From Pullulanibacillus sp. KACC 23026 (GTDB lineage Bacteria; Bacillota; Bacilli; Bacillales; Sporolactobacillaceae), in assembly GCF_029094525.1 (NCBI RefSeq), contig NZ_CP119107.1, positions 1,302,001 through 1,366,000 on the forward strand: a stretch of DNA of 64,000 bases, given 5' to 3'. Within the stretch, counting starts at the first letter, position 1. The number at the start of each line of letters is the position of its first letter. A model generated the notes under the pieces. It saw only the letters and a list, made by a program, of their open reading frames with translations. It was not told the DNA's origin and did not search any database. Below are positions 35,368 to 46,220 of this stretch, piece after piece. Made by a program: the position numbers and the translations under genes.

Positions 35368-36675
35368 ATGGTAACGAAGCACGAACAACTCTTAGAGTAC
35401 ATAAAAGGGTTAGAGATTGGACATAAAATTTCTGTTCGCCAAGTGGCGAGAGCATTGAGTGTTAGTGAGGGGACTGCATACCGAGCCATAAAGGATGCAG
35501 AGAACCAAGGGTTTGTCAGCACGATTGAACGGGTCGGCACCATTCGTATTGAGAAAAAGCACAAAGGAAATATCGAGCGCCTGACTTATGCAGAAGTGGT
35601 TAATATTGTGGATGGGCAGGTGCTTGGCGGAAAAGAGGGACTCCATAAAACCTTGAACCGCTTTGTCATAGGAGCTATGAAGCTTGAAGCCATGATGCGC
35701 TATATTGACGCGGGAGGGCTTTTGATTGTAGGAAATCGCGATCAGGCTCATGAAAAGGCGCTTCAGGCGGGGGCAGCCGTTCTGATTACGGGTGGATTTG
35801 ATACACGTGAGGATGTGAAGCGTCTCGCGGATAGTCTTCAGCTTCCTGTTATCTCGACCTCTTATGATACGTTTACAGTTGCTGCGATGATTAATCGGGC
35901 TATTTATGATCAGTTAATCAAAAAAGAAATTTTGCTCGTATCGGATATTTTAATCCCGCTCGAAAAGACAAGTGCGTTGCTCCTTAATGATAAAGTAGAG
36001 GAATGGCACCGTCAAAATGAGCGGACAGGACATAGTCGTTATCCAGTTATGGATAGCAGTCAACGGCTTTGTGGGATCGTCACCTCAAAAGATATTATCG
36101 GCCGGCCTAGAGACTTGACCATTGAAAAAGTAATGACGAAAGACCCTATAACCGTCAGTCAAACAACTTCTGTCGCCTCTGCTGCTCACAGGATGATTTG
36201 GGAGGGGATTGAGTGCTTGCCGGTAATGGGACAAAATAGGAAGCTTATGGGAATCATTACCCGACAAGACGTGCTAAAAGCGCTGCAGATGAGTCAAAGA
36301 CAACCCCAGGTCGGTGAGACGATTGATGATTTGGTAGATGATCAGTTGAGTGAAATGGAGGGTGAAGAGGGGCAATTCCGATTCGACGTCAGTCCGCAAA
36401 TGACGAACCACTTAGGGATGCTGTCTAACGGTGTAATGACGACCGCTGTTACAACAGTGGCAAGGCGTTATTTTCATCGCTATAAAAAAGGGGATTTAGT
36501 CATTGAAACGATTACTTTTTATTATCTAAAGCCCGTCCAGCTTGAAAGCACCGTTCTTATCAAATTAAATATATTAGAAGAGACAAGACGCACGGCAAAA
36601 TTCGATGTTGACTTATTTAACGAAGGACAGGCTGTTGGCAAAGCTTTCATTGTCTCACAGTTTATACCGCATTAA
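35368..36675 (+). CDS. ytoI: HTH-DRTGG-CBS-hotdog protein YtoI
   Basis: 435 aa multidomain protein. An N-terminal winged helix (VRQVARALSVSEGTAYRAIKDAENQGFV, about 22-50) is followed by a DRTGG domain (about 70-170), two CBS domains (about 190-310, VMTKDPITVSQTTSVASAAHRM) and a C-terminal hotdog/thioesterase-like domain (about 330-435). The layout suggests a ligand-sensing regulator, with CBS domains binding an adenine nucleotide; the regulated process is unknown. ATG 35368 follows AAGGACGGGAG; a longer frame to 35242 has no RBS. A TATAAT at 35332-35337 is a likely -10. Confidence 0.9.
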   Translation: MVTKHEQLLEYIKGLEIGHKISVRQVARALSVSEGTAYRAIKDAENQGFVSTIERVGTIRIEKKHKGNIERLTYAEVVNIVDGQVLGGKEGLHKTLNRFVIGAMKLEAMMRYIDAGGLLIVGNRDQAHEKALQAGAAVLITGGFDTREDVKRLADSLQLPVISTSYDTFTVAAMINRAIYDQLIKKEILLVSDILIPLEKTSALLLNDKVEEWHRQNERTGHSRYPVMDSSQRLCGIVTSKDIIGRPRDLTIEKVMTKDPITVSQTTSVASAAHRMIWEGIECLPVMGQNRKLMGIITRQDVLKALQMSQRQPQVGETIDDLVDDQLSEMEGEEGQFRFDVSPQMTNHLGMLSNGVMTTAVTTVARRYFHRYKKGDLVIETITFYYLKPVQLESTVLIKLNILEETRRTAKFDVDLFNEGQAVGKAFIVSQFIPH

Positions 36676-36705
36676 GTAAGGTCCCTCATCATCTAAGAGA
36701 TCTTT

Positions 36706-37008
36706 TTAGAGCGTACCTTGGTTTCTCTCCCGCTGAATCTCAAAATAATAAAAGCGAGAACGCTTGATATAATCATAGGCAAAAAAGGCTCCATAAAGAA
36801 TGAAAATACAGGCGATGATTAAAGTGATTAAGTGATGTTGAATAAACAAGCGATTGAGACCAAATGTCACCAAGAAAATTCCGACTGCAATGTTCCCTTT
36901 TGCGGCATTAAATTTCTTTACTAGAGGATGCTTGGATCGATAGGCTTTTGCTTGATACATAATAAAGAGCAGTGCCGAAAAGATAATGAGAATGATTAAC
37001 GTTGGCAT
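36706..37008 (-). CDS. ytpI: YtpI family membrane protein
   Basis: 100 aa with three predicted membrane helices (about 3-22, 45-62, 66-86) separated by short basic loops. The conserved YtpI core KFNAAKGNIAVGIFLVTFGLNRLF is visible. Function unknown; found in spore-forming Bacillaceae next to ytoI and nrnA. The start is set at 37008 (MPTLIIL), with AGGAG about 10 nt upstream and agreement with the family N-terminus; the frame continues to 37050. Confidence 0.82.
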   Translation of the reverse strand: MPTLIILIIFSALLFIMYQAKAYRSKHPLVKKFNAAKGNIAVGIFLVTFGLNRLFIQHHLITLIIACIFILYGAFFAYDYIKRSRFYYFEIQRERNQGTL

Positions 37009-37189
37009 GATTGCAACAACTCCTAACCTTTTTAGAGTGGTGGGCGTCATCCTTCAACTGGCCTAATCTTGCCTTAATGGATCATCTAAAACTTAATTGT
37101 TTTATTAGTTTAACTTTTTTTGAAATGAAAAGCGAGTGAATTCATATAGGAAACAAGCATCTTTTAAAGAAATGGGAGGGCATATAACA

Positions 37190-38119
37190 ATGGAAGACTT
37201 ATTTTCACTAATTAAAGCTTATGACACAATTGTGATTCATCGTCACGTCCGTCCTGATCCCGATGCGCTCGGGTCACAAGCCGGTCTCTCTGCTTTAATC
37301 AAGGATAATTTTCGAAACAAAAAGGTGTACATGGTCGGTGAAGAGGTTGCGTCTCTTACTTTCATTGCCAAAATGGACACGATCCAGGATGACCTGTATA
37401 AAGGAGCGCTTGTGATTGTTTGTGACACCGCCAATCTTGCGCGGATCAGTGACCAGCGGTATAAGCTTGGAGAAAAGCTGTTGAAAATTGATCATCATCC
37501 TAATAATGAACCGTATGGCGATTGGATGTGGGTGGATACGGATGCGAGCTCAGTCAGTGAGATGATTGCTTCCCTCTATGAGGCAAATTCAGATCTCACT
37601 TTATCGGAAGAGGCAGCCGAAGCTCTCTATGCGGGGATTGTGGGAGACACCGGGCGGTTCCAGTTTTCCAATACAACCTCTAAGACCCATCGGCTTGTGG
37701 CAAAGCTTTTAGAAAAAAATATACAAGCTGAAAAGCTGATTAATCAAATGGAGTTGATGCCTCTTGCTCAGCTTCGTTTGCAGGGAGAAGTGCTGCGGTC
37801 CTTTGACTTTCTTGAAGGTGGAGTTGGGGTCATGCGCTTGACCAAGGAACTTTTAGACGCTTATGCTTTATCGAGCATAGAAGCTTCCAATCTAGTAAAC
37901 AGCTTCTCCTCATTAGAAGGGCTTAAGGCATGGGTCTTTTTTATTGAAGAACCGGATAAGATTCGTGTTCGATTACGCTCGAAAGGTCCTATGATCCATA
38001 CACTTGCGGCCCGTTATAACGGTGGGGGACACCCGATGGCAAGCGGGGCAACCGTCTATTCATGGGAAGAAGCCCAAGTACTTGTGGAAGAGCTTCAATC
38101 GATTTGTCTCAAAGTTTGA
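37190..38119 (+). CDS. nrnA: Bifunctional oligoribonuclease / pAp phosphatase NrnA
   Basis: 309 aa DHH/DHHA1 phosphoesterase. It degrades nano-RNA (2-5 nt) and dephosphorylates pAp, replacing Orn and CysQ. The DHH motifs are IVIHRHVRPDPDALGSQ (about 14-30), VCDTAN (Asp near 83) and KIDHHPNN (about 103). The DHHA1 C-terminus carries GGGHPMASGA (about 284). ATG 37190 has GGGAGGG 9 nt upstream. Same neighbourhood (ytpI, ytrH/I, dnaE) as B. subtilis ytqI. Confidence 0.95.
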   Translation: MEDLFSLIKAYDTIVIHRHVRPDPDALGSQAGLSALIKDNFRNKKVYMVGEEVASLTFIAKMDTIQDDLYKGALVIVCDTANLARISDQRYKLGEKLLKIDHHPNNEPYGDWMWVDTDASSVSEMIASLYEANSDLTLSEEAAEALYAGIVGDTGRFQFSNTTSKTHRLVAKLLEKNIQAEKLINQMELMPLAQLRLQGEVLRSFDFLEGGVGVMRLTKELLDAYALSSIEASNLVNSFSSLEGLKAWVFFIEEPDKIRVRLRSKGPMIHTLAARYNGGGHPMASGATVYSWEEAQVLVEELQSICLKV

Positions 38120-38170
38120 CAATCTGGGAAGGCAGCCCGTTTGTTTCTGTGATGATCTGTCGAAAAAAAG

Positions 38171-38216
38171 GATCCCTTTACCTCGGGCATAAGCGGCCAA
38201 AGTAAAGGGATTTTTA
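38171..38216. terminator. Bidirectional terminator between nrnA and the ytzJ-like gene
   Basis: ATCCCTTTAC (38172-38181) pairs with GTAAAGGGAT (38202-38211), flanked by A7 and T5. Confidence 0.85.
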
Positions 38217-38218
38217 AC

Positions 38219-38398
38219 TTATTTTGAAGGTGTGAACCAAAACCCAATAGGGGTAAGTTCTTCGAGGACATTCAGCTTCCTTTTCTCAATCTCTCTTCGA
38301 ACAAGACGAGCCACTTCTTGGGAATCGGTATAAGCGGAATAACCCTTCTCAATCAACTGGAGTTTTGACTCAGCCAGTTGATGACGGTCAAAAACCAT
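38219..38398 (-). CDS. Small conserved protein, YtzJ-like
   Basis: 59 aa, soluble, helical, charged (MVFDRHQLAESKLQLIEKGY...). It ends in an aromatic segment. ATG 38398 has GGAGG 8 nt upstream; upstream in-frame GTG/ATG codons fall inside that RBS. It is on the same strand as and downstream of ytrH-ytrI, and position and size suggest B. subtilis YtzJ. No function is known. Confidence 0.7.
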   Translation of the reverse strand: MVFDRHQLAESKLQLIEKGYSAYTDSQEVARLVRREIEKRKLNVLEELTPIGFWFTPSK

Positions 38399-38493
38399 TG
38401 ACATCACCTCCACTTTTTCCTCCTTTTATTTTACAATAAATTTGCGAAAATTACGATAAAACAACAGAGATGAAAGGAAAAATGAAAAAGGTG

Positions 38494-39003
38494 TTAGGTT
38501 TGCGTTTGTTTAATGACTTTAACTTGTACCTCGAGGTTCGAGAAGATGACAACGCTTTGGACCTGGACTTGATAGACATTATTCTCAATTACAAAGGGAT
38601 GGTCGTTAATTAAATTGAAGATAAGAGCCTGATTTTTAGCAACCGATTCGATATCATTCCCAATGATTGGCCGAAGCTGGTCTTTGATTTGATCAATCAA
38701 ATCAATTTTCTTGAGCCCGTCTAACTTAATATTAGGAGTGGTTTCGACTGTGACCTTAATCTCTTGAATGGTCAGTTCCTTTTGGAGATCTTCGTTTTGC
38801 GTTTCTGATTTTTCGAGTAAGACTTTGTTTTGGTCTTCTAAATCCTCAATCGTCTTTTTTTGTTGATTAATAAGCAGTAATTGTCGCTCCTGTGCCTCAC
38901 CGTTTATATAAATAAAAAAGCCAAAGCCTATGATGGCGCCAATGATAATGCCGGCAAAAAAACGCTGCCAGCTCGGATCGCGATAATAAGGAGGAACTCT
39001 CAT
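38494..39003 (-). CDS. ytrI: Sporulation membrane protein YtrI
   Basis: 169 aa. One N-terminal transmembrane helix (about 14-33) is followed by a coiled coil (about 40-80, QKKTIEDLEDQNKVLLEKSE) and a C-terminal beta-rich domain. It overlaps ytrH by 4 nt (ATGA), so the pair is translationally coupled. In B. subtilis ytrHI is a SigE-dependent mother-cell operon needed for full sporulation. The mechanism is not established. Confidence 0.88.
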   Translation of the reverse strand: MRVPPYYRDPSWQRFFAGIIIGAIIGFGFFIYINGEAQERQLLLINQQKKTIEDLEDQNKVLLEKSETQNEDLQKELTIQEIKVTVETTPNIKLDGLKKIDLIDQIKDQLRPIIGNDIESVAKNQALIFNLINDHPFVIENNVYQVQVQSVVIFSNLEVQVKVIKQTQT

Positions 39004-39332
39004 CGTGTTTCCTGAGTAATCCAGTGAACGATAAATGTTGCCGTATGGGCGCCTGTCATAGCAGCAACAATGAGAAGCAATTGTTTAACGACTTCTGTAG
39101 GGGTTCCACCCAGAAAGCCCCTTTCTAAATTTTCAAGGGCATCCATTGAACCGCCCATCGCAGAGACAACTGCCCAAACTTTTAGCCGGATAGCAAGTCC
39201 GGTGATCTCGATAAGGGGAGGGCGATTGACTAGGTAGGCCGCAATCCCGCCGACGAGAGAGCCGCCAATTAAGACTCCAAAGGCTATGAAATAATACATA
39301 ATGGCCTGGGTGAAAAAGCTTTTTAAGTCCAT
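39000..39332 (-). CDS. ytrH: Sporulation membrane protein YtrH
   Basis: 110 aa, strongly hydrophobic, with about three membrane helices (about 10-35, 45-62, 84-104) and the conserved segment AMGGSMDALENLERGFLGGTP. It is the first gene of the ytrH-ytrI operon behind a SigE-type promoter. RBS AGAGGTG precedes the ATG. Divergent from dnaE. Confidence 0.9.
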   Translation of the reverse strand: MDLKSFFTQAIMYYFIAFGVLIGGSLVGGIAAYLVNRPPLIEITGLAIRLKVWAVVSAMGGSMDALENLERGFLGGTPTEVVKQLLLIVAAMTGAHTATFIVHWITQETR

Positions 39333-39376
39333 GTGGACACCTCTGACTAATTTAGTGTGAAAGTCTTTTTATAACT

Positions 39377-39406
39377 AGTTTATGGGACGAGTCTTGAAGG
39401 TATGAC
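39377..39406 (-). promoter_or_regulatory. SigE-type mother-cell promoter of ytrHI
   Basis: On the minus strand GTCATACC, 14-nt spacer, CATAAACT, compared with the SigE consensus (-35 GKCATATT, -10 CATACANT). It is 45 bp before ytrH. The B. subtilis operon is SigE-controlled, so motif and gene agree. Confidence 0.65.
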
Positions 39407-39508
39407 GGTTTTCGGGAGGGGCTGGATTGAGCTATAATGGAAGGAAGAATGTTTGAAGAACGGTCCTTATTAGTGCAAGGAAGACGTAGGGGAAGGAGGT
39501 TTAAGCCT

Positions 39509-42500
39509 TTGAGTTTTGTCCATTTACATGTTCATAGTGAATACAGTTTATTAGATTCTACCTGCCGAATCCCATCACTGGTTCAGAAGGCGAAATCGCA
39601 GGGAATGCAAGCACTTGCTGTAACCGATACAAATGTCCTTTATGGCGTCGTCCCTTTTTACAAAGCTTGTTTGGAGCATCACATTCATCCAGTGATTGGA
39701 ATGGCCATGAAATACTTCTCAAAAAACGGAACAGGAACAAACAAACGTTTTTCGACACTCACCCTGCTTGCGAAAACAAATAAAGGGTACCAAAATTTGA
39801 TTGAAATCAGCACGCGTCTGCAGTCGGTTCGAGAGGTTACTCTTGAAGTTGCCGGACTTGACCGCTTTTCAGAGGACTTGATTGTTCTATCCGGTGGAGC
39901 AAGAGGGGAAATTGAACAAGCTCTTTTGAATAACGAGCGGGAAAAAGCGAGACAGCAAAGTCTTTATTTTAAAAAAATATTTGGCTCTCGTTTTTATTTG
40001 GAATTACAAAGAACAGGTCATGCTCATGATGAAAGACGGTTGTTTCTTCAAAGAGAGCTAGCGAAGGAACTTGAGATTCCAATGGTTGTGAGCCACTCCA
40101 TTCATTATCTTGAGCGAAATGAAGCCCTTGCTCATCAAAGTCTTGCTTGTATTCGTTTAGGTGAAACGTTAGATGCAACTGCCAATATTCAAGGGGAGGC
40201 GTACTTTAAATCGATTGAAGAGATGACCGCCCTTTTTCCGGACGACCGTGAAGCGCTTAAGCAAAGTCTTCGTTTAGCTGAAGAATGCCAAGTCACATTT
40301 GATTTCAGCCAAACTTATTTACCGAAGTATCCGACTCCGCGTGGTGAGTCAACCAAAGATTACCTCCATTCGTTATGTCACAAAGGGCTCGAAAAAAGAT
40401 ATGGGGGCTTGCTGCCAGAGGCTCAAGAGCGCTTAAGCTATGAGCTTTCGATTATCGATCGAATGGGATTTAGTGATTATTTTCTTGTGATTTGGGATGT
40501 TATTCGGTATGCGAGAAGGCAGGGCATCATTCCAGGGCCTGGAAGGGGATCGGCCGCTGGTTCACTTGTTGCCTATACATTGGGGATTACGGATGTCGAC
40601 CCGATTAAGCACCATTTATTGTTTGAACGCTTCTTAAATCCCGAGCGTGTGACCATGCCTGATATTGATATCGATTTTCCGGATAATCGAAGAGAAGAGG
40701 TCATCCGATATGTCCAGGAGCGTTATGGGAAGCGACAGGTTGCTCAAATTGGAACATTTGGAACGCTCTCAGCAAAGGCTGCATTAAGAGATTTGGGACG
40801 CGTCTTATCCATGAAACCGCGGGACTTAGACCGCATCACCTCACTCATCCCTTCACAGCATGGGGTGACTTTAGACAAGGCTTACCAAGAATCCGCTCCG
40901 CTGCGCCAGCTTATTAAGCAGTCTGAGGCTTATCGCAAGCTGTATAGCCTCGCAAAAATGATTGAAGGCCTTCCAAGGCATACATCGGTACATGCTGCTG
41001 GCATTATAATTAATGATTTTCCGTTGACGGAGCTGGTTCCGCTTCAAGAAGGCAGAGATGGACTCTTTGTCACTCAGTTTCCAATGGAAGTGCTAGAGGC
41101 AATAGGCCTGATCAAAATGGACTTCCTTGGCCTTCGAAATTTAACTCTTATCGAAGAGATCCTGATGAACATTGAAGAGGAAGGGCGAAAGAAACCACAG
41201 CTTACGTCTTTGCCTCTAGACGATCCAGATACATTTCAGCTTTTGGCGAGAGGGGAAACGGATGGGATATTTCAGTTGGAATCGTCAGGGATGCGTGATG
41301 TATTGAAGCGGCTAAAACCGACTGCCTTTGAAGATGTCGTGGCCGTGTGTGCTTTATATCGGCCGGGTCCGATGCAAAATATTCCGGCTTTTATTGAGGG
41401 GAAGCATGGGGAAAGGGAAATAGATCTGCTCCACCCTGACTTAGAGCCGATTCTATCGCCAACCTATGGGGTGATTGTCTATCAAGAACAAATCATGCAG
41501 ATCGCTTCTGTAATGGCTGGATTTACACTGGGGGAGGCAGATATCCTCCGACGTGCCGTTTCTAAAAAGAAGCGAGAGGTGCTTGAGGAGCAGAAAGTCT
41601 ATTTCCTTAAAGGCTGTGCTTCAAAGGGCTATCCGCTTCCTTTGGCAGAGAAGGTCTATGATTGGATAGTTCGGTTTGCCGACTATGGGTTTAACCGTTC
41701 ACATGCGGTCGCTTACGCGTTAATTGCCTATCGGCTTGCCTATCTAAAAGCTCATTATCCGGCTTCTTTTATTACAGCCCTGCTTTCAAGCGTCGGCCAC
41801 CACCCTGAGAAGCTATCCGAGTATGTCTCGCTTCTTAAGGAACAGGGATTGAAACTGCTTCCGCCATCTATAAATAAAAGTAAATCTCATTTTACAACGG
41901 ATCCAATGGGAGTTCGTTTCGGACTTTCGGGCATTAAATATGTTGGACTTCCGGCGGTTCTCCACATTCTAGAGAAGCGTCAAGATGGCCGTTATAAAGA
42001 CCTGCAGGATTTTTGTATCCGGGTATCGTCCAAGCGGGTCACGCGCCGAGCGATCGAATCTCTGATAATGGCAGGGGCTATGGATGAATTCGGGATAGAC
42101 CGGGCTCAGATGCTTGCAGCGCTCGATCTCATCCTGCAAAGAGCTTATGAGGAACAGGAACGTGCAGTACGTGGACAAGCTTCTTTCATGAATGATGAAA
42201 GCCCTGCATTATCTATTGAGGTTCCTCCCTTTCGATTTGAAGAACGATTGGCAATGGAGAAGGATGTCTTAGGTTTTTATATAAGCGGTCATCCAACTGA
42301 GCCTTACCGAGAAGCGGCATCCAAATGGGGAGCCCATTCAATCAATGAAGCTCAATCAGGGGCATTGAACCGATTGAGCGTCCTGCTTGAAAGCATGAAG
42401 TTGATCAAGACGAAGGCAGGTAAATCGATGGCCTTTGCCCGAATCTCAGATGAAACAGGCAGTCTAGAAGCGGTTGTTTTCCCAGCTGTTCTTGAAACCT

Positions 42501-42871
42501 ATCGATTGATTCTTCAAGAGGGAGAACTCTTATTCGTTGAAGGAACGATCGAAAAGAATAAATCAAGTGCGGGCTCTCAGTTCATACTAGAAAGAGCATT
42601 AAAGCTGAAGGAGCTCTCAGGGGCGCAACCACCTCTTAAGAAGCAACAGGGCAGCTCTTTGTATTTGAAAGTGCGTTCCACGGATTCTTCGGTTCTTCAA
42701 GCAGTTAAAGAATGCCTTTTGGCTCATAATGGTGGCCATCCTGTATATATCTATTATGAGGACAAAGGGGAAACCCTTCTTCTTCCTAAGGACTATCAGT
42801 CAAGTGCTGATTCAGAGACGCTCGCACAACTGGAACAATTACTCGGAAAGGCGAATGTTCGCTTAAAATAG
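39509..42871 (+). CDS. dnaE: DNA polymerase III alpha subunit DnaE
   Basis: About 1120 aa C-family polymerase that extends RNA primers on the lagging strand before hand-off to PolC. Layout: N-terminal PHP domain (FVHLHVHSEYSLLDS), palm with catalytic aspartates in MPDIDIDFPDNRR (about residue 395) and the finger/helix-hairpin-helix region. A C-terminal OB fold is at about 985-1060. No proofreading domain is inserted, so it is DnaE and not PolC. The start is a TTG at 39509, fixed by GGAAGGAGGT 8 nt upstream and by the family start SFVHLHVHS; the frame extends to 39437 without an RBS. A perfect -10 TATAAT lies at 39433-39438. Confidence 0.96.
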   Translation: MSFVHLHVHSEYSLLDSTCRIPSLVQKAKSQGMQALAVTDTNVLYGVVPFYKACLEHHIHPVIGMAMKYFSKNGTGTNKRFSTLTLLAKTNKGYQNLIEISTRLQSVREVTLEVAGLDRFSEDLIVLSGGARGEIEQALLNNEREKARQQSLYFKKIFGSRFYLELQRTGHAHDERRLFLQRELAKELEIPMVVSHSIHYLERNEALAHQSLACIRLGETLDATANIQGEAYFKSIEEMTALFPDDREALKQSLRLAEECQVTFDFSQTYLPKYPTPRGESTKDYLHSLCHKGLEKRYGGLLPEAQERLSYELSIIDRMGFSDYFLVIWDVIRYARRQGIIPGPGRGSAAGSLVAYTLGITDVDPIKHHLLFERFLNPERVTMPDIDIDFPDNRREEVIRYVQERYGKRQVAQIGTFGTLSAKAALRDLGRVLSMKPRDLDRITSLIPSQHGVTLDKAYQESAPLRQLIKQSEAYRKLYSLAKMIEGLPRHTSVHAAGIIINDFPLTELVPLQEGRDGLFVTQFPMEVLEAIGLIKMDFLGLRNLTLIEEILMNIEEEGRKKPQLTSLPLDDPDTFQLLARGETDGIFQLESSGMRDVLKRLKPTAFEDVVAVCALYRPGPMQNIPAFIEGKHGEREIDLLHPDLEPILSPTYGVIVYQEQIMQIASVMAGFTLGEADILRRAVSKKKREVLEEQKVYFLKGCASKGYPLPLAEKVYDWIVRFADYGFNRSHAVAYALIAYRLAYLKAHYPASFITALLSSVGHHPEKLSEYVSLLKEQGLKLLPPSINKSKSHFTTDPMGVRFGLSGIKYVGLPAVLHILEKRQDGRYKDLQDFCIRVSSKRVTRRAIESLIMAGAMDEFGIDRAQMLAALDLILQRAYEEQERAVRGQASFMNDESPALSIEVPPFRFEERLAMEKDVLGFYISGHPTEPYREAASKWGAHSINEAQSGALNRLSVLLESMKLIKTKAGKSMAFARISDETGSLEAVVFPAVLETYRLILQEGELLFVEGTIEKNKSSAGSQFILERALKLKELSGAQPPLKKQQGSSLYLKVRSTDSSVLQAVKECLLAHNGGHPVYIYYEDKGETLLLPKDYQSSADSETLAQLEQLLGKANVRLK

Positions 42872-43043
42872 ATCCCCTTCTCTATCAAGAGAGGCCGTTA
42901 TCGTTTGAACCTTGGTTTTTAAAATCTTACTTGGGTTTCAGAAACTATAAAAGATTCCTCTAGAGAGGGCGTCGGCTCATAGAACATAACGGTTTCGACG
43001 GGAGGTCTAAACAAGCGTTTCTATGCCATATAATAGCATAAGG

Positions 43044-43073
43044 TTGACGAGCCTTTCCCTTTTCTAATAAAAT
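43044..43073 (+). promoter_or_regulatory. Candidate SigA promoter of accDA
   Basis: TTGACG, 18-nt spacer, TAAAAT, about 140 bp upstream of accD. The remainder of the 342-bp gap after dnaE shows no gene. I see no FapR-type operator. Confidence 0.45.
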
Positions 43074-43213
43074 TAGTCTGTTAGGCCTTATTCTCATTTT
43101 TAATTTGAGCTATCGTATTTCTTATGAAATACCTATTTAAGAGAGTTGTTCCGATTGAGAATACAAAGTGCACAGATCTTAAAAAGAGACTTTAGTAAGT
43201 AGGTGAATGTGTA

Positions 43214-44086
43214 GTGTTGAACAACTTTTTTAATAAAAAGAAGCAATATGTCACAGTCCCATCTTCAGGTGTCAAACAGGATGTACCAGAAGGGCTCATG
43301 AAGAAGTGCCCGAGATGTAAAAAGATTATGTATACGAAAGAGTTAAAACAAAATCTATCGGTATGTGCATCCTGCGGGTATCATTACCCGCTGACAGCAT
43401 GGGAAAGAATTGAAAGCCTAATGGACGAAGGGACTTTCGAAGAATTCGATGAGGCCATGTCCTCTGTTAATCCTTTAGATTTTCCGGGTTACGAAGACAA
43501 GCTTAAAGCAGGTCGGGACAAGTCCGGTCTGAACGAAGCGATCGTGACGGGAAAAGGGATGATGGATGGCTATGAGTTTGTCATTGCTGTGATGGATTCA
43601 CGTTTCATTATGGGTAGTATGGGATCCGTTGTCGGAGAAAAGATAACGAGAGCTGTTGAAAGGGCGATGAAAGAGCATCTCCCATTCATTATTTTCACAG
43701 CAAGCGGCGGAGCAAGGATGCAAGAAGGATCGCTCAGTCTGATGCAAATGGCCAAAACAAGTGCCTTGCTCAATCTCTATAGCCGTAACGGAGGGCTGTT
43801 CATTACTGTGATGACTCACCCAACTACTGGTGGTGTGACGGCAAGCTTTGCTTCGCTAGGTGATTTTAATTTTGCAGAACCTGGCGCTTTAATCGGTTTT
43901 GCTGGACGGCGAATTATCGAACAGACCATTCGAGAAGATTTACCGGAGGATTTCCAGACATCCGAGTTTTTACTGAAACATGGTCAATTAGATCGTGTTA
44001 TCCCAAGAGATGAGTTGAAAGAGACTCTTGGGACCATTCTTGCAATGCATTATAAAAGAGGTGATGAAGCGTGGTTCCTGGATTAG
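43214..44086 (+). CDS. accD: Acetyl-CoA carboxylase carboxyltransferase subunit beta
   Basis: 290 aa. With AccA it transfers carboxyl from carboxybiotin to acetyl-CoA, the committed step of fatty acid synthesis. It has an N-terminal four-cysteine zinc finger (CPRCKKIMY ... CASCGYHYP, about 32-56) and a crotonase-like core ([12 protein letters not shown], about 158; [12 protein letters not shown]). The start is GTG 43214 behind AGGTGA. The last 16 bp overlap accA. ytsJ (malic enzyme), which precedes accD in B. subtilis, is missing. Confidence 0.95.
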   Translation: MLNNFFNKKKQYVTVPSSGVKQDVPEGLMKKCPRCKKIMYTKELKQNLSVCASCGYHYPLTAWERIESLMDEGTFEEFDEAMSSVNPLDFPGYEDKLKAGRDKSGLNEAIVTGKGMMDGYEFVIAVMDSRFIMGSMGSVVGEKITRAVERAMKEHLPFIIFTASGGARMQEGSLSLMQMAKTSALLNLYSRNGGLFITVMTHPTTGGVTASFASLGDFNFAEPGALIGFAGRRIIEQTIREDLPEDFQTSEFLLKHGQLDRVIPRDELKETLGTILAMHYKRGDEAWFLD

Positions 44087-45042
44087 AATTCGAAAAGCCG
44101 ATTATCGAACTTAGAAATAAAATCAAAGAGCTTCAGGATTTCATGTCCACTAAAGGGATTGACTTGTCGGATGAGGTGGCTCGCTTAACCGATCGCCTTC
44201 ATAAACTGGAGAAAGACACTTATGGCAATATGTCTCCATGGGAACGTGTTCAATTGGCAAGACATATGGATCGTCCCACAACGCTTGATTATATTCCGCA
44301 CCTTTTCACCGATTTTATTGAAATGCATGGTGACCGACTGTACGGAGATGACGAAGCTGTTGTTGCGGGCATTGCTGAGTTCCATGGCCGTCCTGTCACC
44401 ATCATTGGTGAGCAGCGAGGACGAGACACGAAGGAGAATTTGCGCCGCAATTTTGGGATGCCTCACCCTGAAGGCTATCGGAAAGCACTCCGTCTCATGA
44501 AACAGGCCGAAAAGTTCAACCGACCGATCATTACATTCATTGATACCAAAGGTGCTTTTCCTGGTAAAGCAGCAGAGGAGAGAGGCCAAGGAGAAGCGAT
44601 CGCGCGGAATTTGTTTGAGATGGCTGGTCTAAGAGTCCCCATTATTTGTGTCGTTATTGGCGAAGGCGCAAGCGGTGGTGCGCTTGCTATTGGGGTTGGG
44701 AATCGTCTGCTTATGCTTGAGAATTCCTGGTATTCCGTTATCTCTCCTGAAGGCGCTGCGGCTTTGTTATGGAAGGATGCAGGGCAGGCAGAGCGGGCTG
44801 CACGTACGATGAAAATTACGGCGCCTGATTTGCTGGAGCTTGGGATTATTGATGAACTTGTCCCAGAGATTACAGGAGGCGCTCATCACGATCCGGTTGA
44901 GCAAGCTAAGCGACTTGATCACTTTTTGGTCAAGCATCTTAATGAACTAAGCACACTTACCAAAGATGAACTCGTGATGCAACGGCTCGAAAAGTACCGC
45001 CATATGGGAGCCTTTGAGGTTGAAAGCGATTTCATAAAATGA
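44071..45042 (+). CDS. accA: Acetyl-CoA carboxylase carboxyltransferase subunit alpha
   Basis: 323 aa partner of AccD. N-terminal helical segment ([18 protein letters not shown]), then the crotonase-fold core with [21 protein letters not shown] (about 130-150), [20 protein letters not shown] and [15 protein letters not shown] (about 200). The start is GTG 44071 inside accD, with GAGGTGATG upstream, giving translational coupling and a 1:1 ratio of subunits. Confidence 0.96.
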   Translation: MVPGLEFEKPIIELRNKIKELQDFMSTKGIDLSDEVARLTDRLHKLEKDTYGNMSPWERVQLARHMDRPTTLDYIPHLFTDFIEMHGDRLYGDDEAVVAGIAEFHGRPVTIIGEQRGRDTKENLRRNFGMPHPEGYRKALRLMKQAEKFNRPIITFIDTKGAFPGKAAEERGQGEAIARNLFEMAGLRVPIICVVIGEGASGGALAIGVGNRLLMLENSWYSVISPEGAAALLWKDAGQAERAARTMKITAPDLLELGIIDELVPEITGGAHHDPVEQAKRLDHFLVKHLNELSTLTKDELVMQRLEKYRHMGAFEVESDFIK

Positions 45043-45046
45043 GGTA

Positions 45047-45088
45047 ACGTGTTTTCTGTAACAATTGTTATAGAAAACACGTTTTTTA
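45047..45088 (+). terminator. accDA terminator
   Basis: Perfect arms ACGTGTTTTCT/AGAAAACACGT with a TAACAATTGTTA centre that also pairs, then six T. Confidence 0.9.
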
Positions 45089-45125
45089 TATGTTTTAATT
45101 TATATAGATAAGAAATGGAGGTTTT

Positions 45126-45154
45126 CTAAAAAAAACGCTATCGTTTTTTTTTAG
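45126..45154 (+). repeat. AT-rich palindrome upstream of pfkA
   Basis: CT-A8-CG, tetraloop CTAT, CG-T9-AG. It may be a second terminator after accDA or an operator for pfkA, about 90 bp before the pfkA start. The sequence alone does not decide. Confidence 0.5.
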
Positions 45155-45243
45155 TGGCCCGTTACATATCCTGCTTAGCAATAGTCCAATATGTTTAAGG
45201 TATTCATTAATCATGAAGAGATTTTTATGGGGAGTGTGCTTAA

Positions 45244-46203
<960 letters not shown>

Positions 46204-46220
46204 TGAGGGGAATGGTTTAA

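Noticed and set aside
42872-43213. FapR operator before accDA
   Set aside because: No TTAGTACCTA-type inverted repeat could be found.
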